A stretch of 64,000 nt of DNA, from NCBI GenBank assembly GCA_002917075.1, contig NTMA01000024.1, positions 372,001 to 436,000 of the forward strand, given 5' to 3'. Origin of the DNA: Hawksworthiomyces lignivorus (Eukaryota; Ascomycota; Sordariomycetes; Ophiostomatales; Ophiostomataceae). Numbering within the stretch: position 1 is the stretch's first letter; every line of letters begins with the position of its first letter. Positions 35,281 through 47,200 of this stretch are shown one piece after another. The position numbers and the translations under genes are program-made. The notes under the pieces are model-generated. The model ran no database searches. It was not told where the DNA came from and saw only the letters and a program-made list of their open reading frames with translations.

Positions 35281-38091
35281 ATGGCGCCAATGCGGATCAT
35301 TGGAAGGCGGCGTAGCCGCCTGGGTCTCCTCGCCTTCTTCGCCTTCTGTGTCTTAATGCTGCTTCCTACCCCGAGACACGAAATTGGCAATGCCCTGTGG
35401 TTTGTTCTCTTTGTGCCGGCGAGCCACCTATCTTCGTCCGGCCAGCCTTTTCGAAGCAGCCTTTGGGGAACTTCTGGCTATTATGATGTCATTCAATACA
35501 TCAATCCTCTGATAGGAACAGTCAACGGCGGTCACGTCTTTCCAGGGGCCACTCTTCCATACGGTACGGACCCTCTGGGACAAAGCTGAGAATCTGACGA
35601 TACCAGGCCTAGAAGGCTCTTTATCTAGCTAACAATTATGTTTAGGAATGGTAAAAGCCGTTGCTGACACCAACAGCCCGGCTGAGAATGCCGCCGGCTT
35701 CGTGTCAGATCTCAGCCAGATCACAGGCTTTTCTCACATGCACGATTCGGGAACCGGAGGCAGCCCTTCTATGGGCAACTTTCCAATTTTTGTCCACCCA
35801 GGATGTCCGGGGGACAACTTCACCAAGTGCGAGTATCCAGCCTTTCGCCGCGCCATCGTCCGCCGGAATGACACGGCCCGTGCCAGCCCAGGCTACTTCG
35901 CCATTGAACTGAACAACTCAGTCAGCGCCGAGATGACAGCCACCCACCATGCGGCTCTGTATCGCTTTTCTTTCCCAGATGCAGACGAAATCGTCGCAGC
36001 TCGGGCCGCAGCGGGAACAAGCAACACTGACGAGCCGATCAAACTGTGGTGTGGCGACGCTTATGTGCCCTACAGCCCGCTGGTTCTTATTGACCTAGCA
36101 GATCTCGGCAACACTCGCACTTCTGGAGGCATCCAAGTCTATCCAGAATCAGGGCGCATCATCGGAGATGGCAGGTATCAGCCGTCTTTTGGTATGGGCG
36201 ACTATTCGGCTTTTTTCTGTGCTGATTTCCGTGGTGCAACCATTCGCAAAACGGGCGTCTTCGCCGGGACACGTATGACCGACGAGATGAATTACATCAA
36301 CCACCTCGGCTCCGGCTACACGAACCCCACCGGGTCGGCCGGCGCATGGATCCACTTTGAACCGCCATCGGGCCCCGATCGCGCGATCACGGCGCGTGTC
36401 GGCGTATCGTTTATTTCCACCGACCAGGCCTGCGCCAACGCCGAGGCCGAGATTCCTGACTGGGACTTTGACGGAACTGTGCTGGCCGCCCAGAACGCGT
36501 GGCGCGACAAGCTGTCCCCCATATCCATCAACGCGACTGGCGTGTCCGTGGAGACGCAGACCACCTTTTGGTCTGGCCTGTATCGAGCGCTGCTGTCTCC
36601 GCAGAATTACACCGGCGAAAACCAGAAATGGGATTCCGACGAACCTTATTTCGATTCGTACGTTTATCCTCCCGCATTTCTACTTTCCCCCCTATTGCAC
36701 AGCTTCAACTGACAAAGTGTAGATTCTACTGTATTTGGGACTCGTTCCGCGCACAACACCCTCTCTTAACGATCATCGACCCACCGGCACAGACGCAGAT
36801 GGTGCGCGCTTTGATCGATATCTACCGACACGATGGTACGTTAATGAGGGCGATCAATCTAATGGCTCCGCACGCCTTGTAGTCGCGCTAACACGCAACA
36901 GGAAAACTCCCCGACTGCCGTATGAGTTTCTGCAAGGGTTATACACAAGGCGGGTCTAATGCCGATGTTGTCATTGCCGATGCCTTTGTAAAGAATCTGA
37001 CAGATGACATTGACTGGGTTACTGCCTATAAGGCGGTTGTATCGGACGCAGAGGAGGAGCCGCGATTCTGGGGTGTAGAGGGCCGGGGCAGCTTGGTCAG
37101 CTACCACCTTCTGGGGTACATTCCCTGGAACGACAACGACGTCAACGGGACGGGCCCGATGAGCCGCAGCATCTCGCGGTCGGTCGAGTACGCCTATGAC
37201 GACTTCGCCATCTCTCTGCTGGCGGACGGCCTGAGCCGAGGCAGCGGCAACATGGGGCACCTGGCTCTGGACGCGCGCAAGTACCACCAGCGCGGCGCTA
37301 ACTGGCGCAACCTGTGGAACGCGGAGCAGAAGGACATCTACCGCGACACGCAGGACGAGATCGTGCAGAGCGAGTTTGTCGGATTCCTGCAGCCGCGGCT
37401 GCTGAACGGCTCGTGGCGCTACCATAACACGCGGCGCTGCAGCCCCGTCTTTGAGATGCACAGCTGCTACTACGACACGGCATACGAGACGTACGAGGGC
37501 AGCCCCTGGCTCTACTCGTTCTACGCGCCGCAGGACATGAAGACGCTGGTGCAGCTGATGGGCGGCCGCGACAGCTTTGTGCGCCGGCTGCACTACTTCC
37601 ACGAGTCGGGCATCGCCTACATGGGCAACGAGCAGACCTTTTTGCCCGTCTTCCAGTTCCACTACGCCGGCCGCCCCGGCATGAGCGCGTACTGGCTGCA
37701 CCGCTACATTCCCGCGCTCTTCAACTCGAGCGTCAACGGCATCCCGGGCAACGACGACTGCGCCATGGGCGCGTTCTCGGCCTTTGCCTTTATGGGCTTC
37801 TTCCCCGTGGCCGGCCAGAGCGTGTATCTTCTGACGGCGCCCTTCTTCCCCGAGGTGCGCGTGCGGGCCAAGAACGGCCGCGACGCCGTCTTCCGCATCC
37901 GCAATTTCGACCCGACTTACGAGGCCAAGTACATCCAGAGCGCCACGTACAACGGCAAGCCGTACACGCGCAACTGGATCTCGCATGACATCTTCCTTGA
38001 AGGCGGTGTCCTTGAGTACGAGGTTGGCACAAATGAGAGCACAACTTGGGGGGCGCGCGACGAAGACCTGCCACCAAGCTATTACACGTGA
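35281..38091 (+). CDS. GH92 alpha-mannosidase, 4 exons
   Basis: Calcium-dependent inverting exo-alpha-mannosidase family, mostly acting on alpha-1,2 linkages (some on 1,3, 1,4 or 1,6). Exons are 35281-35563, 35646-36657, 36723-36835 and 36902-38091, giving 865 residues. Joins restore PYGMVKAVADTN, YFDSFYCIWDSF and RHDGKLPDCRMSFC, which are standard family blocks. Introns are 82, 65 and 66 nt. Near the N-terminus, basic residues followed by about 15 hydrophobic residues (13-27) form a signal peptide or signal anchor. The N-terminal domain begins YINPLIGTVNGGHVFPGATLP. In the barrel, YGEGSPWLYSFYAP-like sequence (here YEGSPWLYSFYAP), MGNEQ and GIPGNDD are present; the last contains the expected catalytic-base region. 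It is co-directional with the GH125 gene. Confidence 0.95.
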
Positions 38092-38282
38092 GGTGAAATT
38101 TTTTTTTAGTCTGGGTTTGTGCGCCAACTTCTGTCTTGTGATGATACCATATTGTATATATTTTTTTATTTTAGAAATCGACTGGCCAAAAGCATATAAA
38201 TCAAAACATCCGAGTTCCTGCTATAAGCCGAATATCTGTATTCAAAAGCCGAAAGGCCAAAATCTTGCCCGCGCGGTGTATT

Positions 38283-39641
38283 TTACTCTTCTTCTTCTTC
38301 CGAAGCTTCATCGTCGCCCGGGTCTGGTCTCACAATCCGGTTCAGATGCGTCACAAATGGAGCCATGGCTTGCAAGATCCCAATGAGCTTGTCCTGGCCG
38401 TTAGGATCGGTAAACAGCTCGTCTGGGACCTGCTTGTGAATTGTGAAGTTGCGCAGCTTCAGCAACTCAATATCCCGGTGTTCAGCGATGTATCCCTGGG
38501 AAGTCAGCTGGAAATATTCATAACCATATCAGAAAAATCTGAGCGTAAGAGGAGAGGACGCACCAGCGGCTTTTTCTTCAAAGCACCTTCGGCGTTCACC
38601 TTGGTGAAAGCTTTCAGCACGCCCTTCTCGTCCCCCTTCTTCGTCTCTGGGAAGAACGTGCGACGGAATCTCTCGTCATGGACCAGCACCTTGCGCCAGC
38701 GCTGGGGCCGTTCGTCAATGCTAGCGCGCAACAGCCGGATATCGTCGTTTTCCGGATGCCAGATGCCCCCCCCCACGAAACAGGAGCCCGGCTCACAGTG
38801 GACGTAGTAGCAAGCATACGGGCCTTTCTTGCCGGTGCGTGACCACGCGGCCGAGTAATGCGGCTTGTATGGCCGTTGGTCCTTGCTAAAGCGGATATCG
38901 CGGTAGACGCGGAAAATGATGTCTTTCGGAGGAAGCTCCGGAATGGTGTCATCGGCATCCGAAATAATGCGCTCGGTCAAGGAGACAATATATGACTCCC
39001 AGTCCTTTTGTGAGCGTCGAAACTCGGCGTCGTTTTCTAGGAATCTTTAGTGAGCAAAAAAGGGTACAAGATTACCACCGCGACCCCGTACAGGCAAAAA
39101 CTATGCTGCAAATAGACTTACCCTTCAGCCAATTTCGTCTGTTGTTCGCCTTGAGATCCTTGAGAAACAGCATGGTAACTGGATGCACCTTTTCATCTGT
39201 GTAGTCTATGCCGCCAAGGTCCCGTAGTTTCTTGTGGGGAATGAAGGTAACTTTGGCCGGCGCATCTTCATCGTCTTCATCATCATCGTCGTCATCGTCA
39301 TCCTCGTTGTGATTTGTGTTTTTATTTCCGCTCTTTTTTCCATTAGCCTCTTCGAAATCTTCATCATCTTCAGTGTCCTGTTCATCGTCGTCTTCCTCAT
39401 ATGCGTCTTGATCGCTATCTCCGTCCTCGTCCCCGACCACTTTTCGCCGGCCCACAGTCTTTGCCGATGATGTTTTGGCCCGTTTCGAATGCCGCTTATC
39501 AACCTCAGATTCAAGGCCGACGTCCGAATCATCACCCTCAAAGTATTTACTCGTTTGTCCCGATGAGCTGATTCGGGCTGACCGTCGTCGTCCCGAGGAC
39601 GTCGAGGTCAATGGAGCCGCTTGGCGCTTTCGAGGAGGCAT
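38283..39641 (-). CDS. DUF2461 (TIGR02453-family) protein with acidic N-terminal tail, 3 exons
   Basis: Family of unknown function. Minus-strand exons are 39641-39122, 39036-38564 and 38507-38283, giving 405 residues. Joins give LKGENDAEFRRSQKDW and KKPLLTSQGYIAEH, both in frame; introns are 85 and 56 nt. Residues 1-65 are basic and Ser-rich with KR clusters like nuclear localisation signals. Residues about 71-127 are extremely acidic, with long Asp/Glu runs. The DUF2461 domain spans about 150-385, with RVYRDIRFSKDQRPYKPHYSA and GCYYVHCEPG-like blocks (here ACYYVHCEPGSCFVGGG). The C-terminus ends in an acidic EEEEE tail. The acidic/basic N-terminus suggests a nuclear or chromatin location, which is inference. 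It is convergent with GH92 (191 bp apart). Confidence 0.88.
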
Positions 39642-40138
39642 ATTGCTCGAATTGGTTTTCTAGAAGTAGGCAGCTCCGCGTCTAGATCAAGATTGGAAAA
39701 CACAGATGATTGCTTCAACGTTATTGTAGCCAGCTTCCAGGAACTACTCCGTAAAGCTGAGGACATCAAGCTGCTGACACCCTTCTCTCGATCCCAGGAG
39801 AAAAGGATTACGCGACAGATCGCGAGGCTAAACCGAATCTGGAAGGATGATCGAACGCGGAATCACGTGTATAATTAAGGAGCTGTGCCTTCCAAAATGA
39901 TTCTAGCGCACAGATATTACAGGCTACTAGCGCTAGAGAGAGCCAGTATTACACGTTACATACGATACACCAAGAATCTCGCCTCTTCAGTGGATGTAAC
40001 CACCACAGCAGTATCAGAAAGACGAGAGCCAAGGAGATGATGCTATTAAAGCATCGTCTTTGCTTCCGGATTTCCCAGCTTTTATGTTGAGGATTCCTCT
40101 TCAGAATGCAAAATCCCACTAATAAAGCAGCGTAAAAT
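39642..40138. other. divergent intergenic region with a protein-like open stretch
   Basis: 497 bp between the DUF2461 start (-) and the PhyH-like start (+). On the + strand, 39690-39878 encodes a Lys/Arg/Leu-rich, helix-like stretch ending in a stop, without its own ATG. It could be chance, a relic, or the last exon of an unseen small gene. Confidence 0.4.
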
Positions 40139-41122
40139 ATGACGACTGAAGATATTCTCCTCTCTATGCTTAAGGAAGATGGCTTTGTCGTGGTTCCATC
40201 ACTCGTCAGCGGAGACGATCTGAAGGCTCTGCAGGATGCCGCCAGTCGGACAGCCAAGAAAGCTCGGGCCGGCGACTGGCCGTATGTGCGCATAGTAGGG
40301 AAGCAGTTTCCGCCTTGGGGTCTGTGGGACCGGCAGACTGCTGCAACGGCGGCAGCCGCTGCTGCGAAAGTGAGCGGCGGCACTGCGGACGGAGATACCG
40401 GTGGCATCTGGGGTGTGCAGCACCTGATGCGGCCGGAGCTGGGCCCAGATGCTGCCATATTTACCCGCAGCTACTTCGCTGAGGGCGGCGTGCTCGACAT
40501 CTCAAAGCGGCTGCTCGCCTGCGGCGACGACGAACTCGTGATGGAGCTGTACAATATGCTAGTGCGGCCCGACTACCGCGACTACGCCCTACGTTGGCAC
40601 CGCGATGACATCCCGCCCGAGGCCTCCCCCGCCGACGAGCTGGCGCGTCTGCAGGAGCCCGCCTGGCACGCCCAGTGGAACCTTGCCCTCTGGGACGACG
40701 CGAGCCTGGTCGTCGTTCCCGGCTCGCACCAGCGCGCGCGGACGGCCGGCGAGCGAGCGGCAGATCCGTATGCAGACACCTTGCCGGTCGAGAAGACCGC
40801 GTCTGGCGAGGACGCCCACCGGCCCCAGATGACCGTTCATCTGAAGCCGGGCGATGTCGTGTTCTACAACAACAACATCCTCCACCGCGGCGTCTATAAG
40901 ACCGCCGTCGAGCGCACGACGCTGCACGGCTCCGTGGGCCACGTCGGAGGCAGCCGGCTGCGGGCTCGCAACGTGCTGCAGCACGGCGTCGGAGACTGGG
41001 TCGATCGCTGCGACTTTAGCAATCTGACGCTGGTTGAGCGGAAGCGCGCCGAGGACATGCGCGACCGTCTCGTGCGCATGGGCCGTGACAGCGGCGACGT
41101 CGGCTATTCGCTACAGGATTGA
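40139..41122 (+). CDS. phytanoyl-CoA dioxygenase-like Fe(II)/2-oxoglutarate oxygenase
   Basis: Non-heme iron oxygenase of the PhyH superfamily; its substrate cannot be told. It is a single exon of 327 residues. The N-terminus (LLSMLKEDGFVVVPSLVSGDDLKAL) is the usual PhyH opening. The iron-binding His-x-Asp is WHRDD (H154, D156), and the distal His lies in NNNILHRGVY (H249). A following Arg (R259, in VERTTLHGS) is placed for 2-oxoglutarate binding. An Ala run at residues 68-76 sits in a loop. There is no signal peptide and no PTS1 at the C-terminus. The ATG at 40139 starts 497 bp from the divergent DUF2461 gene. Fungal members act in fatty-acid, alkaloid or secondary metabolism, but no biosynthetic core gene is nearby. 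Confidence 0.88.
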   Translation: MTTEDILLSMLKEDGFVVVPSLVSGDDLKALQDAASRTAKKARAGDWPYVRIVGKQFPPWGLWDRQTAATAAAAAAKVSGGTADGDTGGIWGVQHLMRPELGPDAAIFTRSYFAEGGVLDISKRLLACGDDELVMELYNMLVRPDYRDYALRWHRDDIPPEASPADELARLQEPAWHAQWNLALWDDASLVVVPGSHQRARTAGERAADPYADTLPVEKTASGEDAHRPQMTVHLKPGDVVFYNNNILHRGVYKTAVERTTLHGSVGHVGGSRLRARNVLQHGVGDWVDRCDFSNLTLVERKRAEDMRDRLVRMGRDSGDVGYSLQD

Positions 41123-41449
41123 GAAATGGATTGAGCATGGTTTACGCCACGGAACAGTCTATGTCGTACAAATCATGGTTCCGCAAGACAAAATTGCAGA
41201 GCAGGAGAAGAGCGCGAACCAAATTGGCTGATAGGGACAGATACAGAATGTTCTGAAAAAAAAGTTTTCGCCTCTCGATGTCTTTGCCTCCTATTAAAGT
41301 ACAATATATGTGGAAAATACAAAACGCGAGAATATTGACACAAGAATTGGGAAATTTAAAAAGGGGCGTGTGGCCCTCAACAAAAATATTAACAGCGCAA
41401 ATCAGCGATGTGCCTCGGACTTCTTGCAGTTTGACCTCTGCAAGCAACC
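41123..41449. other. convergent 3' region between PhyH-like and GH55 genes
   Basis: 327 bp between two stop codons. Nothing beyond probable 3' untranslated sequence is visible. Confidence 0.6.
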
Positions 41450-44294
41450 TTACTCGCTCTGGAAGAGCGCAATTGTGTCGGGGTACACATTGTCATTGTC
41501 AGCAAAGTTGGCCAGCGAGATGCCGTTCTTGTTGATCATGCTCTGCGTGCCGATGGTATTAAGATTGTAGATATGCACGTCGTAGACAGCGCCTTCTAAG
41601 GAGGCTATCTGCGACTGGCACTGGCCACTTGCAATACAAGCTGTTGAATAAGATGGTCAGCAAAATAGATGAACAACAACGCTGGAAAGACAGGGGGTTA
41701 TCCGCGGAGCATACATTGTTCGTAATTGGAGAAGAAGGAGTAGAGACCAGCGCCATAGACCAGAATGCCGTTCGATGCTATTACCCGCAGACCCCAAGCC
41801 ATGCGGCAGTTTCCAGAAACACCCTTGCAAGAAACATCAAAGTCTGGATCCTTGTACGTGGCATTCGCCGCGAAAGGCAGAGGAGCAACTGGGTTAGGCT
41901 GATAATACGGGGTCTCGGTCTGGATCTGGCCCATGAAAATATTTTTCGTGGAAGATAGCTGGTATTGGTAGAGCGTGTGATGCTCAACGGCCGTCCCGAC
42001 CAACCAGATGTTGCCAGCAGTTGACTCGATGACTTTTGGACTCGGTTAGAAATTGCTCGTTAATGAAGATTTCTAAGAGAAGAGACTCACAAAGACCGCG
42101 CCCGGCGTACACGGTGATCCGCGTGTTGGCTGGGTCTTCAATGTCGTGGTCTGCCGTCCACAGCCAGACGTTCTCGGCATACAAGTTAGTGGCATGGGCA
42201 GTGACGTGCATCGACATGAAAGCAGCGATGCATTTATCATTAATAGCTGTGGACTGCGGAGTCTGCGGGCATTGAGACAACTGCAAATCGGACCCGGCAA
42301 AGCCGCCAATGCGCGTGTGGACATCCCACAGACCGGCCGGCGCGCCCTCGGGCGCCGCCAGATTCCACTCGATCAGAATGGCGCCAGCCTGCGCACCTTT
42401 GGTGCCCAAAATGAAGTCGGACAGCTCGACACTGCCGGCTTGGCCCGAGGTCTCACCAACCTTGAGCAGCGCCTCTGGCTTGGCGTCGTTGGCGAATGTC
42501 GAGTTGCCGCCCGCCATCAGCACCGGGTAGGACTCGCCCACAATGCGGGCACCCGGCGGAACAACCAGGGTTGACGTCACGAGGTACAGGCCGTAATCAA
42601 TGTAGACAATTTTACCCCTCTGGGTCGCCAAGTTAATAACTTCTTGAAGAGCGGCCGTGTCGTCCGTCGTGCCGTCGCCCTTGGCGCCTGCCGCCCGCAC
42701 GCTGTAAAAGTTGCAGGCCTTGACCGCCTCGTACTGCGGCTTCGACTTTGCGTAGTATGCACCGCTGGAGCTGCCACTCGCTAATAGGCCAGCAGGACGG
42801 CTGTTTCCTGTAAATGGACCTTGGAATCTCTCGGGACCGTTCGGCACATACTTGTGGCCCTGGCCCCAGGCCGCGACAGACACGGCACTACCACCAGGCA
42901 GGACGTTGCCATCGGGCGACTGTACAATCACAACCACATTTGTTGCGGAAATGTTCTCCAAGACAATGCTTCCCGCCGTCGCAGGCAGCGAGCGGCTTGC
43001 GAATGCTGTGAGGATGCCAATGACAACATTGGTAAACTGGCTGTCAAAGACTGTGATAGAACCAACCTGCTGATCAGAAGATCCTCCGGCTGTAATGTTG
43101 ATACCGACTTGGCAGTTTGTGAAACTGAGGTCATAGTAAGTCCAACCCCAATCCCACAGATGGTTGATGCCTTTGCAGAGCTTGTTAGCGTCGCCAACGA
43201 AGAAAAGGCTGCAAAAGAAACGTGGCATATTTACCCGTCACGCAGTTCTCAAAGCTCAGGCTGCGCATTGTGAATTGCTGGTTACCAAAGTTGGCTCCAA
43301 TTGCACCGCCGATAAAGGTCAAGTCGCTCATAAAACCACCACTCCCACCTGTTTAGTTAGATCTCCATCTCCTATAGCAAGGCTATTTGTGTTTAATCCC
43401 GGTGATCTCGAACTCTGTGGAGTGTTAGTTAACCGTGTGCTCTGCGAACATGCTCGTGACTAATTCAAGCGTACCACTCTCAATGAACAGGCCAACGTGA
43501 ACGACACCAGTTGTTGTGGGCATGTTAAACCTGATGTTCTGCAAGCTGGTTGCTTGGGCAGTTGGCCAGTGGATGCCAGTCGCTGCCGAAGACGCCGGGA
43601 TAGCTGTGGTATCAATTACGAAATTTCGGATCTGGCGATAAAACACGTTGGTTGAGAGCCAGTTGAGGTTTGCCGTATAGTAGTGGTCGCCATCAATGAG
43701 GCCAAGCCCTGTGAAGCCGGATGTAGCCTTGAGGGTAGGCGGGTTGGAAGCATCACCAATGAGCTGGGTGAAGTAGTACGGCAAGATCGGCGTAGAGACC
43801 AAGTATGTGCCGGTTGGGAAGTACACGACAGCTGGCGTAGTTGTTGACGATGCCTGTTGCCCGTTAATTAAGACCGCCGCCCTTTTCTGAAAGCGAGGTG
43901 TTGTATCGGGGGACTTACACAGCCTTCACCGCAACGGTTGCCGTCTGCAATAGCAGCGTTGATAGCCTCAGTATCATCAGTTATACCATCACCTATATAG
44001 TATGTTAATAACAGCTGATATCCAAAAATCTGATGTAGACAACTGGATTTTTTTTTTTCACTCGCCTTTAGCACCGTAGTCTTTGACATTTCGGAACACC
44101 TTGTATCCTTCTGCGGCAAATGGCGCATATCCCTGGTCTTTCGATTTTATCAGTATATTTTGTCATTTATATTCAGCAAGTTTTTTCTGGTAGGTGTAAA
44201 TCTCACGATCAATATCTTCCATCCAGAAAGCCTGTGCCCATGTTGCAAAATAGCCCAACAGGGCAATCAGCAACACTGACACTGACGTCTTCAT
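41450..44294 (-). CDS. GH55 exo-beta-1,3-glucanase, 8 exons, secreted
   Basis: Secreted glucanase releasing glucose from beta-1,3-glucan ends. Minus-strand exons: 44294-44207, 44137-44066, 43992-43919, 43853-43475, 43348-43235, 43170-42091, 42032-41715 and 41640-41450, giving 771 residues with every phase consistent. Residues 1-22 form a clear signal peptide (TSVSVLLIALLGYFATWA core). The two right-handed beta-helix halves both start with the pectate-lyase-3 signature: YGAKGDGITDDTEAIN and AGAKGDGTTDDTAAL. Other family blocks are VVYFPTGTYLVSTPI, GGFMSDLTFIGGAIG, INHLWDWGWTYYDL and ENVWLWTADHDIEDP. Intron 2 (44065-43993) begins GC rather than GT, in the context AAAG/GCGAGT; no GT donor gives an open join. 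The C-terminus ends YPDTIALFQSE. Together with GH125 and GH92 it forms a fungal-wall-degrading set. Confidence 0.93.
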
Positions 44295-47200
44295 TATAGA
44301 AAAATCAAAAAACAAAAAGCTTGGATAAGGTCTAAAACAATCCCAACCCCCCTTAAATGAACGGCAAGGCAACGAACAATAAAAGAGCGACTGTTGCCAA
44401 AGTTTTTCGGTTGAAGGAGAGAGAAGAAAGAGAGGGACAGAAGATAAAAAAATTGGATTGTGTTTCGATTTTACTCAAGAGGCTACAACGAGCAGAGGTA
44501 AGAACCGGAAGTCTGGAATTCTGGCCTAAGCCGTAATAACATACGGTCATTTGCGCATAGCACACAATCCTTACAGCAAGGCACGTTTATTTTCACTGGC
44601 ATGAACTCGTGGCTAGTGGTATGAGAAGAGCCTCGCGTTCTTCTAAGACATACCCGAAGTTTTAGGCCTTGGGAAAAAGACGAGCTGAGTAGCTACGAAA
44701 CCCGCGTCTATTTCTCTTACACCAATGTCTAGTGGTCGAAAAAGACGTAAATGATGCTCATAGGAGAAAGAAAAGAGTACGTGGAGATGAAGGACAGCCA
44801 TATCATCAAGGACCTTCCTTCGGGAGGGTAAGGTGGAAAAGAAGGTATTCTGCTTTTTTCGGATTGGTTTATGACAGTCGCGAAATGATGCAGAAATCAA
44901 CAACAGCTTGCCACATTGCTGTCTCTCATTTGAGTTAAGCCTCGCAAGTGTAGACGTGAGCAAAGGGAGGAATGTCGACGCGCTCTCGTGTCTCACATGG
45001 TATATCTCCACATCCGACGCGCTTTGAGGCCAAGAGAGGTCAAAAACAACAGCCTGGATGAGGGTATTCGTGAGTATGTAGGAGCAAGAAAAAGGCAGTG
45101 CATGTATTTTTGCATTTCTTCTCTTTGAGGTTTTTTCCTCTTGGTTTTTTTGTACGTCTTGGCCACCCCTTGGTGAAAGTAGAGAATGTCAACATATCTT
45201 CAAGTAGAATTAATAGACTCGGCTTCTAGTGTTTGCCACTCCCCCTGCAAGGACACATCTGCAGAAAATTATGAGTATATTCCTCGACCTAGGTATCGTC
45301 GATAATATTGCTATGATTATCAACAGTACATGAAACACCAAAAAACAGCAGTAATTGAGAGGAGAGATACGTTAATATTGTCAATGCACCCAACTCATTG
45401 GCTGTAGTTCCTACGAGCAGAAAAGTGATCTATATAGAAGATACAAGGTAAGATTTCACTCAGGGGTTCGCTCGGAGGAAGAGGAAAGCAAGCTGAACGA
45501 GAAGAGAGCATGAGGCATTGACATATTCCTCCAAGGGTAAGCAAAACAGAGCTGATAAACGTGGGATGGTAAGATTGAATGCACTGCGGTCATGAATCAT
45601 GGCCATTTCATTCGCAAGATGCATGCCCACAGCAGCTGGGTGTCGGCTTCGATTAGTACATAATACACTCCAAGTTTTTGCATCTTAGTGTCTCTCTGTC
45701 CGGGGCCTCCATGCCATACTCTCTAACATAGAAGGAAATTGTAGAAAGCGGGCAGTGCGCAAAGTCCACAGCAAAAGTAAGCACGATATGCCTCTCCAAA
45801 CAACACTTGACTCCCTTTCTTGTAAGGCAACGGAAAACAGTTCGTCCCTGAGACGATGTGATGCATCGTCCGAGCTCACCAACTGGGTCCAGGCCTTATC
45901 GCTAGAAGATCGGTTCTCGGCACCTGCGAGGTCTCAGAAACCCCAAGCAGGCGTGTTCATCCTGTGGGCATGTGTGTCGAAACCCACAAGAGAATGCCGA
46001 GGGTAGACTTCAGCTGCAGCATTTCTTTTCCGGGGGATCTTGGCTTATTTCAATCGCATCTAACCCAGATATAAGCATAGCGGCCACGTACACTGTCCAA
46101 TACCACGGCATCATGGCACCAGGTGCGTGTACTTGTGTTCGTTTAAGAATTGTTATTTTCAGAATCACTTTGTCCTTTTTGAAATCAGGGGGCCTCCCTT
46201 ACACTGCTTAACCAGACCCTTTCGTCAATTTTTGGCATTCTGTCTCGCCCTAGGAGCAAGACCCACAAATGGCCGACTACCACGGCTACTGGATATTCTT
46301 TTACCGGCCGCCATCACAAAAAAATCCTGCGAATAATCACATTTGGAAATAATCTGGTGCAGCGGAAATGTTCCAGCAATCTGTTATAGTAGCTTGATGT
46401 CCCATTTCGTTCCCCCATTGTCTTCCCTCCTCCTAGGCAGGCACATCTACGCGTACGGAGTTTCTCTCAACTAACCCTGGCTGTATTCGAAAAGCTTGCA
46501 CCTTGGTAGCCTTGGGAAAATACATTTGGACCCTGGCTTGTGGCGGTTTATGGATGATTCATTGTGCTCTTATGAGAATTAAGGTGCCATTGTTCAACCT
46601 CCAGCTCTTTCTTTTGACGCATCTCATATGTCGTAAAGAAATCAATAAGGGATTTGCATTGTTTCGTGTCGCAATGAACTGTCACAAGGTTGACCAAATA
46701 CCACAAAAGCGGGTATCAAAACGCGATCCCCTCTGATGGCGCCCCCAGACTTACGGCGGCTAAGCAGAATCCGCAGTTGGTGTGTTATGCTAGTAGTTGT
46801 CTTTAGACTTACTCGTACCCTAATAACCAAAAACAGAAAGTCTTTCGTAGGCAATAGGAGATAAGAAGAATTGTATGCATGTCAGAGAAGTCGTGATCAA
46901 GAAGACCAGGGAATATATAGAATGTATAAGCGAAGCAAATAAGACGAGTTGGACAATGGAACTGACACAGTTCTAGTTGGTCAGACTCGTACGCTTTATA
47001 AAAGTCACAAGCTTAGCATCATCTTGCATGTACGAGTTCCGCTGGCCATAGCCCCTTCAAACCGTGGGTAAGGGGCTAACGTGGTTCACGAGTAGTAGGT
47101 ATCTTTGATGCCAGCATTACAAATACGGGGCGGTAGATCGCAGTAAGAGTGTTGGGGAATGAGGAGGGGGCAGAGCACAAGTGGGAAAAGAGGAGAGGAG

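Noticed and set aside
36859..38127. 422-codon minus-strand frame opposite GH92 exon 4
   Set aside because: Antisense shadow of a G/C-biased coding exon; no motif, and Val/Ala/His-rich composition typical of a complement frame.
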